Source: Carboxylicivirga sp. M1479 (GTDB lineage Bacteria; Bacteroidota; Bacteroidia; Bacteroidales; Marinilabiliaceae). Taken from it: a stretch of 64,000 nucleotides of DNA. The DNA is taken from the NCBI RefSeq assembly GCF_007097485.1, contig NZ_VKDE01000004.1:1-64000 (forward strand), read 5' to 3'. A program made the translations under genes and the position numbers. Below the pieces are notes generated by a model that worked only from the letters and a program-made list of their open reading frames with translations, made no database searches and was not told the origin of the DNA. Below are positions 27,947 to 37,143 of the stretch, piece by piece (position 1 is the stretch's first letter; every line of letters begins with the position of its first letter).

Positions 27947-30900
27947 ATGAGAAGAATTTATACATATAGTATCCTAATCTTGTTGGTCGCGTTAACATCA
28001 AGTGTATCTGCTCAAATAGGGCAAATACAGAATTTAGGCGAACACATCGAAAAAGGTAAAATACGTTTAAAACTGAAGCAAGAAGTCTTTCAGCAAAGTA
28101 TTGGATTAAAAAGTCTGGATGTTACCAGTGCAACAGAAACACGTATAGGTGTAACGAGTATTGATCGTATTGGTGATCAAATTGGTATCACACGTATCAA
28201 ACGCGTGTTCCCATTTTCGCTAAAAGATGAAGCTAAACACCGCGAGTACGGCTTACATCTTTGGTTAGAAGTAGAGTTTGATAGTCAGGTGGATGTGGAG
28301 TATGCTGTTGAGTTATACGCCAATTCAGCAGAGATTGATATAGCTAAGCCTTTGTTTAAAAAGGTACGTTTAGATGGAGATCAGGAGCCAGTAAAATACA
28401 AAGCAGGTAAGCTTCAGCTCATAAACGAAGCTCCTGTTCAACAGTCTGTATTAAAAAGTACGAACGAAGAGTTTGAAGCACCCAATGATCCTTTGTTTGG
28501 TCAACAGTGGCATTACGAAACAAACCTGGAGAAGTATGAAAATGGTAAAGACATAGAGCTTTTAAAGGCATGGTCTATTTCATCTGGTGACTCTAGTGTA
28601 ATTGTCGCCATTGTTGATGGTGGTATAGATGTTAATCACGAAGATCTCTCAAAACATATTTGGATTAATGAGGCTGAGCTTAATGGAGAAGATGGCGTTG
28701 ATGATGACCAGAACGGATATGTTGATGATATTAACGGGTATAACTTTGTATTTTCAGGACAAGTGACACCTCATGGGCATGGAACGCATGTAGCTGGTAC
28801 AGTAGGTGCCGTTAATAATAATGGGATAGGAGTTGCCGGCGTAGCGGGTGGTGGTGTGACACATACTGATGAAGATGGAAAAAAATATACGGACAATGGC
28901 GTGCGTATGATTTCTTGTCAGGTATTTGATAATCGCTCATCAACATCGGGTAATTTTGCTGCTGCAATTGTTTATGGTGCCGATAATGGTGCTGTTATAT
29001 CGCAAAACTCTTGGGGTTATACGGTTCCTAATTACTACGAGCCTGAGGTGTACGATGCCATTAACTATTTCATTGCCGAAGCAGGTCAGTACGAAGGAAG
29101 TCCTATGAAAGGTGGTATCTTATTTTTTGCCGCCGGTAACGATGGATTAGAGCAAACACATTACCCGGCAACTTTTGAAGAGGTGGTAGCCGTTACCTCG
29201 CTTGGTCCAGAGGGATATGCTGCGCCTTATACTAACTACGGTGAGTGGACTGATATTGCCGCTCCAGGTGGAGATCAGGTTTGGTACGAACAAGAAGGTG
29301 GTGTGTTAAGTACATTACCATATAACGAATATGGCTTTTATCAAGGTACATCCATGGCTTGTCCGCACGTATCGGGTGTGGCCGCACTGGTATTAACTAA
29401 GTACGGTGGTGATGAAATGACGCCTGATGAATTAAGAAACCGAGTTGTTAATTCGACTAAACGTTTTGTGTTTGAGCATCAGAATAAATATGGTTCGGGA
29501 ATGCTAAATGCACCAAATGCTTTGGCCAACGATGAAAAGCTACCGCCTGAAGCAATTGATGACTTGGAAGCAACAGAGATCTACCATCAGGAAGTGCGTT
29601 TGCAATGGACTATTCCTGTTGATCCGGATAATTTTCAGCCTTCTTACATTTATTTGGCTTTGAGTGGTTCTGAAATAACAGCTGATAATTTTGATTTAAA
29701 GCCACAGATTGTGTTTGAAAATCCATTTGACGCAGGCACCCAGGTGCAGGTTAATATTGGAGGACTCATTAAGCATACGGATTATTGGTTTGCCATGAAA
29801 TCGGAAGATCAATTTGGTAATATCTCTGAGATATCAAATATTATTGATATAACAACGACTGATTCGCCTCAGTTTGAACTATCTAAAAATACGATTAACC
29901 TTAATATAGATGTGGCCACTGGCACCACCTACAGCGAAATGATACAACTATCAAACGTAGGTGAAGGCATCCTTTATTGGGAGAATTATGTTGAAAACGA
30001 GCGTTTCTATTGGGAAGAAGAGGAGGAAGAAGAAGCCCCAACCACCAGTATTCAAAAGGAGCTAAGTGCGAAATTAAATTATGCCGAGAGTAACCCTCAG
30101 CTGTTTGAGGTGCCTGTTAACCCTCAAACGCAAGTGTTGACTCTAAAGTCGGGTGAAATTGTTACGAAACCGACTGATTATTGGGATTATGACAAGACTG
30201 TTTTTACCTCAGGTATGTCGTATGAGAACGGGAAAGATGCTGCTTCCTTGTTAAGTACTTACAATACGAATGCAGGCTTGATTCAGGCTACTCGCTTTAA
30301 TGTGGATTACGATTATACTTTCAATTTAACCCACCTTGAGGTGGCCATGTATACCAATACCAATGAAAAGCCAATTATCGTTGAGCTTCGTAAAGGTTCT
30401 ACAAGAATTGAGGAAGCTGAATTGGTTTATTTGCAAGAGTACTATTCAGATACTACAGAGGTATTCGGCTTTCAGCGTATTCCGCTTTATCAACCACAGC
30501 GTTTTGAAGATGGAGAAGTTTTTTGGGTAATATTGCATTTTCCAAAGGAGGATGAGATGCCACTTGGTTTGGCTGTTGATACCTTTTATCCAAGTGTATT
30601 TTTGATGTCAAAAGATAATGGGCGTTCGTATTTTGATTTGCAAACGTGGAGGGATGGCCCCTTTATTCCACTTGTACGTGCTTTAAGCACAGGTGATGAT
30701 GGAGCATATGTTTTTATTAAACCAGGTAATGGAGAGGTAGAAGCCGGAGATTCACAGGATGTAGAGGTGCACATTGATGCAACCAACCTTTCAGAAGGTA
30801 AACACCTGGCATCGGTTACTTTGCTTACCAATGATATGGATAAAGCCTACGTGTCAATGGAAGTGAATGTGAATGTTAGCGGTCAAGCGGCTTCAGTAGA

Positions 30901-33900
30901 TACGATGACTGTACATGATTTTAAAGTACTTCAGAATATCGAAGATAAGCATGTACTCGAACTTAAGAACTTGGGACTTGCTAATCTTGAAGTGTATGAT
31001 ATCTTTTCCGATGCCACTGGTTTTGCAAAGGATTTTACAGATACCGTTACTGTGTACGTTGATTATACTGATGAAGTGCCTTTTACCTATACGCCAACTC
31101 ATTTGGGAGTCTTAGAAACCAAGATTAGGCTAAAGACTAATCATGGAATCATTGGTATTCCTGTTAAAATGAATAGCACAGCACCTGCAGGTATGGATGC
31201 CTCTATTAGTAATGCTGTTTTGGATTTGGCCTATGGTGAAACAGGAACGATAAGCCTTGATGTAACAAATAATGGTATAGGTTCTGATTTGGAATTTGAT
31301 TTGTCTCATTATTCAATGCTGAATAAAGCTAAGGCAACTATGCCTGATGCCTTGTCATATCAGTTGATAACATCTGAAGATGTTGGTGGGCCTGTTGCCG
31401 GTACTTGGGAAGACATTTCAGAAATTGGTGCCGTATACGACGAAATATCTGTTTGGGAAGATACGCTTCAATTAGGAAGCCGAGTGCCATTTTTTAATGA
31501 AGTGATGGAAACAGCATGGCACGGTTTTGAAGGTGTTATCTATTTTTACGAAACCTGGGAAAATGGAGTTCAGCTTCCTGCCGAATACCCAAGTTCTGTT
31601 GGTTTGGGTGCCATGGCGCCTTTATTATTTAGTGATAGCAGTACATACTTTCCTATTAAGGAGTTTATATTCTATTCGTATGGTGACCGAAACATTTTTA
31701 CAATAACGGTACATGAACGAATTGCAGGAGACCCTAATGCCGAAACAGATGAAATGACTTATCAGGTGGTGTTGTATCGCGATGGTACTGTTGAGTATCG
31801 TTATAAAGATGTAAGTGCCTTAACTCCCGATATGAAATATGTTGTTGCCTTGCATGGCTTTACATCTGAAGATTATGTGGTTTATAAAAATCTGGATGAA
31901 ACAGGTAAGGATGTTTACGATGGTTTAGTTGTGCGTTTTGAGCCAAGGAGCGACGCTTCCATGATATTGAACTCAACGCCCGAAAAAGCTTATTTGGAAG
32001 CGAATGAATCAACAACGGTTCAACTATCGATTGATCCGAGCATGTATGATGTTTATGCAGGTTCATATGAGAATACGCTTGTGATTAATGCAAATACAGC
32101 AACGGGTCAGGTGCAACTACCATTCACTATTAATATTACAGGACTTGAAGCCTTTGAGGCAGTTGACACATTAAGGTTTGAAACAACAAACCTGGGCCAT
32201 GCGAGTCAGCAATTATTAAAAGTGGATAATACGGGTAGTGATAAGGGGCAAGTGACGAGTATAACTTTCAGCAATAATGCATTTTCAAGTAGTGTTTCAT
32301 TGCCGTTCGCTATTCAGCCGATGGCGCATGAGTTGTTGCCAGTTATCTTCGAACCGACTGTAGTTGGTGATGCAACAAGTACAGTGACATTGGTTTATAG
32401 CAATGGAGCAAGTGAAAGTGTTCGTTTAGAAGCTAAAGGGCAGGTAGACCCTCAGTATACTCACACCATACCTTCAGATATTACCTTGAATGTGATGGCG
32501 GGTGAAGTAAGTGAATTACCATTCTCACTCACAGCATCTGCTTCAGGTGCTAACCTGGAGTACAGTTATGTCAATAGTCATTATGCCGGTGTGTATCACC
32601 AAACCACCATTAATGGATCGAAAGAAAATAGCGTTAAAAAGGATGGTTTGTATGGGTATACCTGGGCCACTGATTCAATAAGTGTCTTTTACAAGTGGGA
32701 ATCTATTATTAACGATGGTGATGTGCTGGACATTAAAAGTGGAAAGCAACATGCCATAGAGTTACCTTTTGATTTTCCTTTTTATGGCGAAGTATATGAT
32801 TCTATTTGGATATCAAAAAATGGTTATGTGACAGTTTTTGAACCAAGCGGCGAGCCTTTTTCCTTAGAATTTGAGGTCAATGATGGTTTAGCGGGTATGA
32901 TAGCTCCTTTTTGGAGCCCATTAGTGGCGGCTAATGAAGGAGAAGGTGTAATGTTGAAAACTCACGAAGATCGGGTAGTTATTGAATGGAACAACTACCG
33001 CGGAGAGGAAGGCAGTGGTTCTGGTGGTAATATATCTTTTCAGTTAGAACTCTTGGCCGATGGACGTATTTATTTTCATTATAACAGTTTACAATATTTC
33101 GAAGGTCTACAGCAATATGGATTAGAGAGTCCTGATGAATCGGAAGTGCTTAATAAGCCGAAAACATGGATTTTGCCATGGACAGATCTTGAAGATGAAA
33201 GAAGCATGATGATTGCTCCTCCCTTAAAATCAAGTTTGAACAGTGGAGTGAGTTCTGATTTTAACATGCTTGTTGATGGTAATCGGTTTTATAAAAGTGG
33301 TTCGTACCGTGATACGGTGACTTTATTGAGCAACAGTTCAGCTCAGTCAGAGTTAGATATACCTGTCTTAATTAATTTTGCAGGAAAACCAAAGGTTAGT
33401 GTTACCGAGCAATTGTCTTGGAATGAAGTTGTTTACAAGAAAGATGTAACGGTTAGAGATGGTTTTGAAATGACCAATACAGGTTCTGATATCGCAACTA
33501 TTACCTACATTAAAACTAACCAGCTGGCCGAAATTGCATTGGTCGATGAAAATGGTGATCAGGTAAGCATTGCTAGTACAGGTAAATTAATTAATCCAAT
33601 TGAAATTAAACCTTGGGAAGTTAAACAGTTTGAACTAATTGTTTTGGTTGATGAATTTGCCAATGTTGATGGTCAGGTGAATATTGAAGGAGACTTTGGT
33701 GTGGTGAGCATGGGTGTTGATATTGAAGTGGTTGAATCGCCAGTGTTTGACTGGACAGCAACGCATCAAACCTTTAATCTTAACGCATCAGAAGGCGGTA
33801 GCTATAGTTTTGAAGTTGAAAATTTAGGCGAAACAACCTTGAATTTCGAGCTTGTACCAGCTGTGGTGCCATCGAGTAATAACAATGGAGGTTCTGCCAT

Positions 33901-35563
33901 TATTGATGAGGTAGGTAATTATACTTTTGACTTGCCAAATGTTGTTGATTCCATGGCCATTGATACTAAAAATACGGCCGACGGTTTGTTTACGCCTATT
34001 GCAGGAGGAGCAATTCTTTCATTCTGTAATGAGTTTGTTGCTCCCGAAGGAGGATTCTTTATCACACATGTTAAAGCCTGGACTTATTTAAAACAGCTTG
34101 ATCAATATGTAAATGTGATGATTTATGTAGGAGGAGATGAAGCAACGGAAGAGAATAAGAACGATGTGCCTCAAACAGGAACAAAGGTGTATGAGCAAAA
34201 CTATTTGCTTGATCAACAAACAGAAGGACAGTGGGTTGTATATCCATTAGCTGAGCCAGTTAGTATTCCTGCGGGAGAACGGTTTTATGTGATGGTGGCA
34301 CCGCCTATTGACAAAAGCTTTATTGGTTATGATGTAAACACTAATCAGCAGTTACAGGAACAAACATACGTGGGTGTTTACTGGGCCGACGGTATATATA
34401 AATGGTATTCTACAGCAAATGAATCCTGGGATAATTCCATCTACAAAGTTCGACCTTTAACCGCAGCAGGTAAAAACCAGTGGATTGAATTAGATCAGTA
34501 CTCAGGAGAAGCAGCTCAAGGTGAAAGCGTTGGTATTACTGCTACATTTGATGCTAATTTATCAGGTCCTGGGAAGCACAAAGCCAAACTAATTGTTAAG
34601 TCTAATGATGTTAATCGTGCTAATGATCAGGTCGATATCACTATTAATGTGAATGGTGCTCCCGAAGTTGTTTATCATCCAAATCAGGAAGTGGATACCT
34701 TGCAAGTGAGAGAGTGGGATGAGTTAGTCGTTAATATGATGGCATCCGACCCCGAAGGTGAAGCTTTATCGTTTGACCTAGAAGAGAACAATGATAATCC
34801 TGAGTTGGAGATGACGACATTGAATAATCATTCTATACAGTTAAAGCTAAGAACAGACTATGATGGCCAAGGTTTGTATACCTACCATGTTAATATTAGC
34901 GATGTTGCTGGCAATACCACGCGCGACAGTGTGTTAATTGAGGTCTTAGATAAGAACCGTGCACCAATATTAGATCCTGATTTAGGTATTATCTATTTAA
35001 ACATGGCCGATCCAAAGCAAGGATATACGATCGATGGTAATGAGTTATTTACCGATCCTGATGGTGATGCCTTGCAGATATTAGCAGGTAATTATACGCC
35101 TGAGATTGTTGATTTGGCATTGGGTGAGCGTTTTATAACCATTAATCCCTTGCAAGAAGGAACTGGGTTTTTAGCTTTTGCTGCCGATGACGGTAAAGAA
35201 GGTGGATTTGTGGTGTATGGTGTATATGTTGTTATCATTAATGATCCAGATGCTGTGGATGGAAGTCCTGATTTTATAGGGCATGCACCTGAGAAAATGG
35301 ATGACTTGCTTATTGTTACGCCCAATCCGCTTGTAAACCCTCAGGCTAAGGTATGGTTTGATGTACAGGAGGAAGGTGAGGTTGTATTGGATATTTTTGA
35401 CCTCAGAGGTGTGAAGTGTGCTACAAGCTTGGTTGGCGATCGACAAGAAGGTGTTTTTGGAGAAGAAATAAACGTTTCAAAGCTATCGAATGGTGTTTAC
35501 TTCTGCCGATATAGCCTTAATGGTCAAATGAAAGCAACTGTTAAAATAGTGGTTAATAAATAA
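27947..35563 (+). CDS. Giant T9SS-exported subtilisin-like (S8) serine protease
   Basis: A 2,538-residue secreted protease. A signal peptide (ending SVSAQ) and a pro-region of about 150 residues precede the S8 domain with the triad Asp224 (AIVDGGIDV), His278 (PHGHGTHVAG) and Ser469 (GTSMACPHVSG). After about 540 come a fibronectin-III-like domain, an acidic tract of seven Glu near 690, then repeated beta-sandwich modules of the kind that start VEAGDSQDVEVHIDAT or LEANESTTVQLSID, nidogen-like parts (YDSIWISKNGYVTVFEP), cadherin-like segments and, in the last 80 residues, a type A T9SS sorting domain (TPNPLVNPQAKVWFDV ... GVYFCRYSLNGQMKATVKIVVNK). It should be exported and anchored on the surface, feeding peptides to the adjacent SusCD. 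Confidence 0.92.
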   Translation: MRRIYTYSILILLVALTSSVSAQIGQIQNLGEHIEKGKIRLKLKQEVFQQSIGLKSLDVTSATETRIGVTSIDRIGDQIGITRIKRVFPFSLKDEAKHREYGLHLWLEVEFDSQVDVEYAVELYANSAEIDIAKPLFKKVRLDGDQEPVKYKAGKLQLINEAPVQQSVLKSTNEEFEAPNDPLFGQQWHYETNLEKYENGKDIELLKAWSISSGDSSVIVAIVDGGIDVNHEDLSKHIWINEAELNGEDGVDDDQNGYVDDINGYNFVFSGQVTPHGHGTHVAGTVGAVNNNGIGVAGVAGGGVTHTDEDGKKYTDNGVRMISCQVFDNRSSTSGNFAAAIVYGADNGAVISQNSWGYTVPNYYEPEVYDAINYFIAEAGQYEGSPMKGGILFFAAGNDGLEQTHYPATFEEVVAVTSLGPEGYAAPYTNYGEWTDIAAPGGDQVWYEQEGGVLSTLPYNEYGFYQGTSMACPHVSGVAALVLTKYGGDEMTPDELRNRVVNSTKRFVFEHQNKYGSGMLNAPNALANDEKLPPEAIDDLEATEIYHQEVRLQWTIPVDPDNFQPSYIYLALSGSEITADNFDLKPQIVFENPFDAGTQVQVNIGGLIKHTDYWFAMKSEDQFGNISEISNIIDITTTDSPQFELSKNTINLNIDVATGTTYSEMIQLSNVGEGILYWENYVENERFYWEEEEEEEAPTTSIQKELSAKLNYAESNPQLFEVPVNPQTQVLTLKSGEIVTKPTDYWDYDKTVFTSGMSYENGKDAASLLSTYNTNAGLIQATRFNVDYDYTFNLTHLEVAMYTNTNEKPIIVELRKGSTRIEEAELVYLQEYYSDTTEVFGFQRIPLYQPQRFEDGEVFWVILHFPKEDEMPLGLAVDTFYPSVFLMSKDNGRSYFDLQTWRDGPFIPLVRALSTGDDGAYVFIKPGNGEVEAGDSQDVEVHIDATNLSEGKHLASVTLLTNDMDKAYVSMEVNVNVSGQAASVDTMTVHDFKVLQNIEDKHVLELKNLGLANLEVYDIFSDATGFAKDFTDTVTVYVDYTDEVPFTYTPTHLGVLETKIRLKTNHGIIGIPVKMNSTAPAGMDASISNAVLDLAYGETGTISLDVTNNGIGSDLEFDLSHYSMLNKAKATMPDALSYQLITSEDVGGPVAGTWEDISEIGAVYDEISVWEDTLQLGSRVPFFNEVMETAWHGFEGVIYFYETWENGVQLPAEYPSSVGLGAMAPLLFSDSSTYFPIKEFIFYSYGDRNIFTITVHERIAGDPNAETDEMTYQVVLYRDGTVEYRYKDVSALTPDMKYVVALHGFTSEDYVVYKNLDETGKDVYDGLVVRFEPRSDASMILNSTPEKAYLEANESTTVQLSIDPSMYDVYAGSYENTLVINANTATGQVQLPFTINITGLEAFEAVDTLRFETTNLGHASQQLLKVDNTGSDKGQVTSITFSNNAFSSSVSLPFAIQPMAHELLPVIFEPTVVGDATSTVTLVYSNGASESVRLEAKGQVDPQYTHTIPSDITLNVMAGEVSELPFSLTASASGANLEYSYVNSHYAGVYHQTTINGSKENSVKKDGLYGYTWATDSISVFYKWESIINDGDVLDIKSGKQHAIELPFDFPFYGEVYDSIWISKNGYVTVFEPSGEPFSLEFEVNDGLAGMIAPFWSPLVAANEGEGVMLKTHEDRVVIEWNNYRGEEGSGSGGNISFQLELLADGRIYFHYNSLQYFEGLQQYGLESPDESEVLNKPKTWILPWTDLEDERSMMIAPPLKSSLNSGVSSDFNMLVDGNRFYKSGSYRDTVTLLSNSSAQSELDIPVLINFAGKPKVSVTEQLSWNEVVYKKDVTVRDGFEMTNTGSDIATITYIKTNQLAEIALVDENGDQVSIASTGKLINPIEIKPWEVKQFELIVLVDEFANVDGQVNIEGDFGVVSMGVDIEVVESPVFDWTATHQTFNLNASEGGSYSFEVENLGETTLNFELVPAVVPSSNNNGGSAIIDEVGNYTFDLPNVVDSMAIDTKNTADGLFTPIAGGAILSFCNEFVAPEGGFFITHVKAWTYLKQLDQYVNVMIYVGGDEATEENKNDVPQTGTKVYEQNYLLDQQTEGQWVVYPLAEPVSIPAGERFYVMVAPPIDKSFIGYDVNTNQQLQEQTYVGVYWADGIYKWYSTANESWDNSIYKVRPLTAAGKNQWIELDQYSGEAAQGESVGITATFDANLSGPGKHKAKLIVKSNDVNRANDQVDITINVNGAPEVVYHPNQEVDTLQVREWDELVVNMMASDPEGEALSFDLEENNDNPELEMTTLNNHSIQLKLRTDYDGQGLYTYHVNISDVAGNTTRDSVLIEVLDKNRAPILDPDLGIIYLNMADPKQGYTIDGNELFTDPDGDALQILAGNYTPEIVDLALGERFITINPLQEGTGFLAFAADDGKEGGFVVYGVYVVIINDPDAVDGSPDFIGHAPEKMDDLLIVTPNPLVNPQAKVWFDVQEEGEVVLDIFDLRGVKCATSLVGDRQEGVFGEEINVSKLSNGVYFCRYSLNGQMKATVKIVVNK

Positions 35564-35583
35564 AGGTGGTTAGTTTCTAATGT

Positions 35584-35613
35584 ACACCAGAGGAGTAAAA
35601 TCTCCTCTGGTGT
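35584..35613 (+). terminator. Perfect 12-base hairpin after the protease gene
   Basis: ACCAC-type stem: ACACCAGAGGAG (35584-35595) pairs fully with CTCCTCTGGTGT (35602-35613) around TAAAAT. The T run after it is short. It ends the SusCD-protease unit, and its position argues that the next gene starts at 35634 rather than at the upstream in-frame ATG at 35580. Confidence 0.7.
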
Positions 35614-35633
35614 TTACCCTCAAATCCAAGTTT

Positions 35634-36176
35634 ATGAATAATCAGAATATTTTGCTAACCCTTATCTTGGGAAGTTTTTTCATGATAATGGCCTATTTAC
35701 TATTAGTTGTTTTCGGATTTAGAGCTCAACTAGATACAGTATACTTGGCCATTTTAATTGGTTTGATATGCTCGCTTTTAAGCGGGATAATTATGCACTT
35801 TAGAGTAGCTAGATTAAAGCAACAGTTTGCTGGCACTAACCTTATTGTAAAAAAAAATGAGGCAATAATTATTGATGGAATGGCTAATTTCAATAATCAG
35901 ATGGGTAAACTTTATTTAACCAATCAGCGTATTGTTTTTTTGCCAAAAATATCCAACTCTGCTAAGGAAGCTGGGTTTAATATCGTTCTGTCAAAAATAG
36001 AAAGTGTAATGATTCTTAAAACGGCCAACTTTATTCCTAAAGGTATCATTATTAAAAGTCCACTTAAAGAGCGTTCTTTCGAAGTTGATTATGCCGATGA
36101 CTGGCGATGCTTAATTGAATGGCAATTACTATTGTTTAAATCGAAGAATGAAATGGCAAAAACTAATGCCGTATAA
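35634..36176 (+). CDS. Two-TM membrane protein with GRAM/PH-like domain
   Basis: A 180-residue protein from the ATG at 35634. Two transmembrane helices (about 8-28 and 36-55) are followed by a soluble domain with a GRAM-like pattern: EAIIIDGMANF, then GKLYLTNQRIVFLPK, then IVLSKIESVMIL. GRAM and bacterial PH-like domains with the LTNQRIVF motif are small lipid- or protein-binding modules of uncertain role in bacteria. An in-frame ATG exists at 35580, but the terminator hairpin lies inside that extension. There is no enzymatic motif. It is probably transcribed alone. Confidence 0.7.
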   Translation: MNNQNILLTLILGSFFMIMAYLLLVVFGFRAQLDTVYLAILIGLICSLLSGIIMHFRVARLKQQFAGTNLIVKKNEAIIIDGMANFNNQMGKLYLTNQRIVFLPKISNSAKEAGFNIVLSKIESVMILKTANFIPKGIIIKSPLKERSFEVDYADDWRCLIEWQLLLFKSKNEMAKTNAV

Positions 36177-36317
36177 TGGATCTTCATTCTTTTTAACCGC
36201 TTCATACCTCATAAATCCGTTTTCGTCCTTTATCTTTTTTTTGGTAATAAGTCATTTAATAGTTTTGCCTATTCAATAACCAAGCTCTTGAATCTGTCGT
36301 TTGTAATCGTGTTTATT

Positions 36318-36539
36318 ATGAATATAAAGATATTGAAAGAGTATATTCTTACTGAAGTTACCATTTTGTCGAAGGCAATTTTACAATTAATGTTGTTAGG
36401 CAGTAGAATCTGCTTTTGCGGAGCTGATCAGTCATTTACCCAAAGTAGGGTGCCGAAAAATTACCCAGATAATGGCAGGCAGCTAGAACCATTATTAGTG
36501 GCTGTTGAGCGTACGCAAAATTATTCTATGTTTAACTAA
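36318..36539 (+). CDS. Small hypothetical protein (doubtful)
   Basis: An open frame of 73 codons from the ATG at 36318, preceded by a longer in-frame start at 36288. It ends 11 bases before the next gene. There is one weakly hydrophobic stretch (SKAILQLMLLGSRICFC) but no recognisable domain. The 36177-36550 gap holds nothing else I can support. It may be a real short gene co-transcribed with its neighbour or a chance frame. Confidence 0.3.
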   Translation: MNIKILKEYILTEVTILSKAILQLMLLGSRICFCGADQSFTQSRVPKNYPDNGRQLEPLLVAVERTQNYSMFN

Positions 36540-36550
36540 TGGTGTTGTAG

Positions 36551-37114
36551 ATGATAATTTTACGTTTAAGCATTTTTTTTAAGGGTATATTATTGTGCTT
36601 TTCATTTCAGTCTGTTACACCTTTAAAAGCACAACAATTGGGACAGTTTTCAATTGGAGAGATATTAGATACGCACTCCGATCTCTTATCAACAATTGAT
36701 AAGCAGGGAAAAGTACTGAAGCCAATGTTTACTCAAGTGGATGGATACAAGGGAAAAATTACACCCATTGTGACCAATGATGTTCAACCACGTGTTAGCT
36801 CGCTTATTTGGGAATGGTCTGTTGATAATTCTGTACATCAGTCAGTAACACCTTCTGACAAAGCTATTCGGATAAATACCTCCATCAATTCGTTTGTGTT
36901 GTACCTGGAGGATTATTTTGGCATCGATTTAAAAGAAAAAAAGTTCACTGATCTCCGTGGTGAAGAAGCTCACTATTATTTCTTCTGTTCTGTTAAAGAT
37001 GTTCAATTTAAACTGTACTTCTTTTATCAGAAATATAACTGTCGACTATTTGATTCAATGTGTTCCCGTAAAATTGAGCAAATTAAGTTAATTGTTCGCT
37101 CGCCAAGGTTTTAA
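36551..37114 (+). CDS. Secreted hypothetical protein
   Basis: A 187-residue protein with an N-terminal signal peptide (MIILRLSIFFKGILLCFSF, cleavage probably after PLKAQ). I do not recognise the mature part. It has mixed alpha/beta character, a central aromatic segment (LIWEWSVDN) and three Cys in the last 50 residues (FFCSVKD, YNCRLFDSMCSRK). It is convergent with the sulfatase gene at 37144, with 29 bases between the stops and no clear terminator. Nothing links it to the polysaccharide locus beyond position. Confidence 0.6.
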   Translation: MIILRLSIFFKGILLCFSFQSVTPLKAQQLGQFSIGEILDTHSDLLSTIDKQGKVLKPMFTQVDGYKGKITPIVTNDVQPRVSSLIWEWSVDNSVHQSVTPSDKAIRINTSINSFVLYLEDYFGIDLKEKKFTDLRGEEAHYYFFCSVKDVQFKLYFFYQKYNCRLFDSMCSRKIEQIKLIVRSPRF

Positions 37115-37143
37115 CTACCTACATTGTAATTCTCTAAACTAGC

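Noticed and set aside
30000-30045. Run of Glu codons in the giant protease as a possible frameshift or microsatellite error
   Set aside because: The frame is kept on both sides with normal domain content; acidic linkers are common in T9SS proteins.
35580-35633. Upstream in-frame start of the GRAM-like protein
   Set aside because: This stretch contains the perfect terminator-like hairpin of the protease gene, and the ATG at 35634 begins directly before the first membrane helix.
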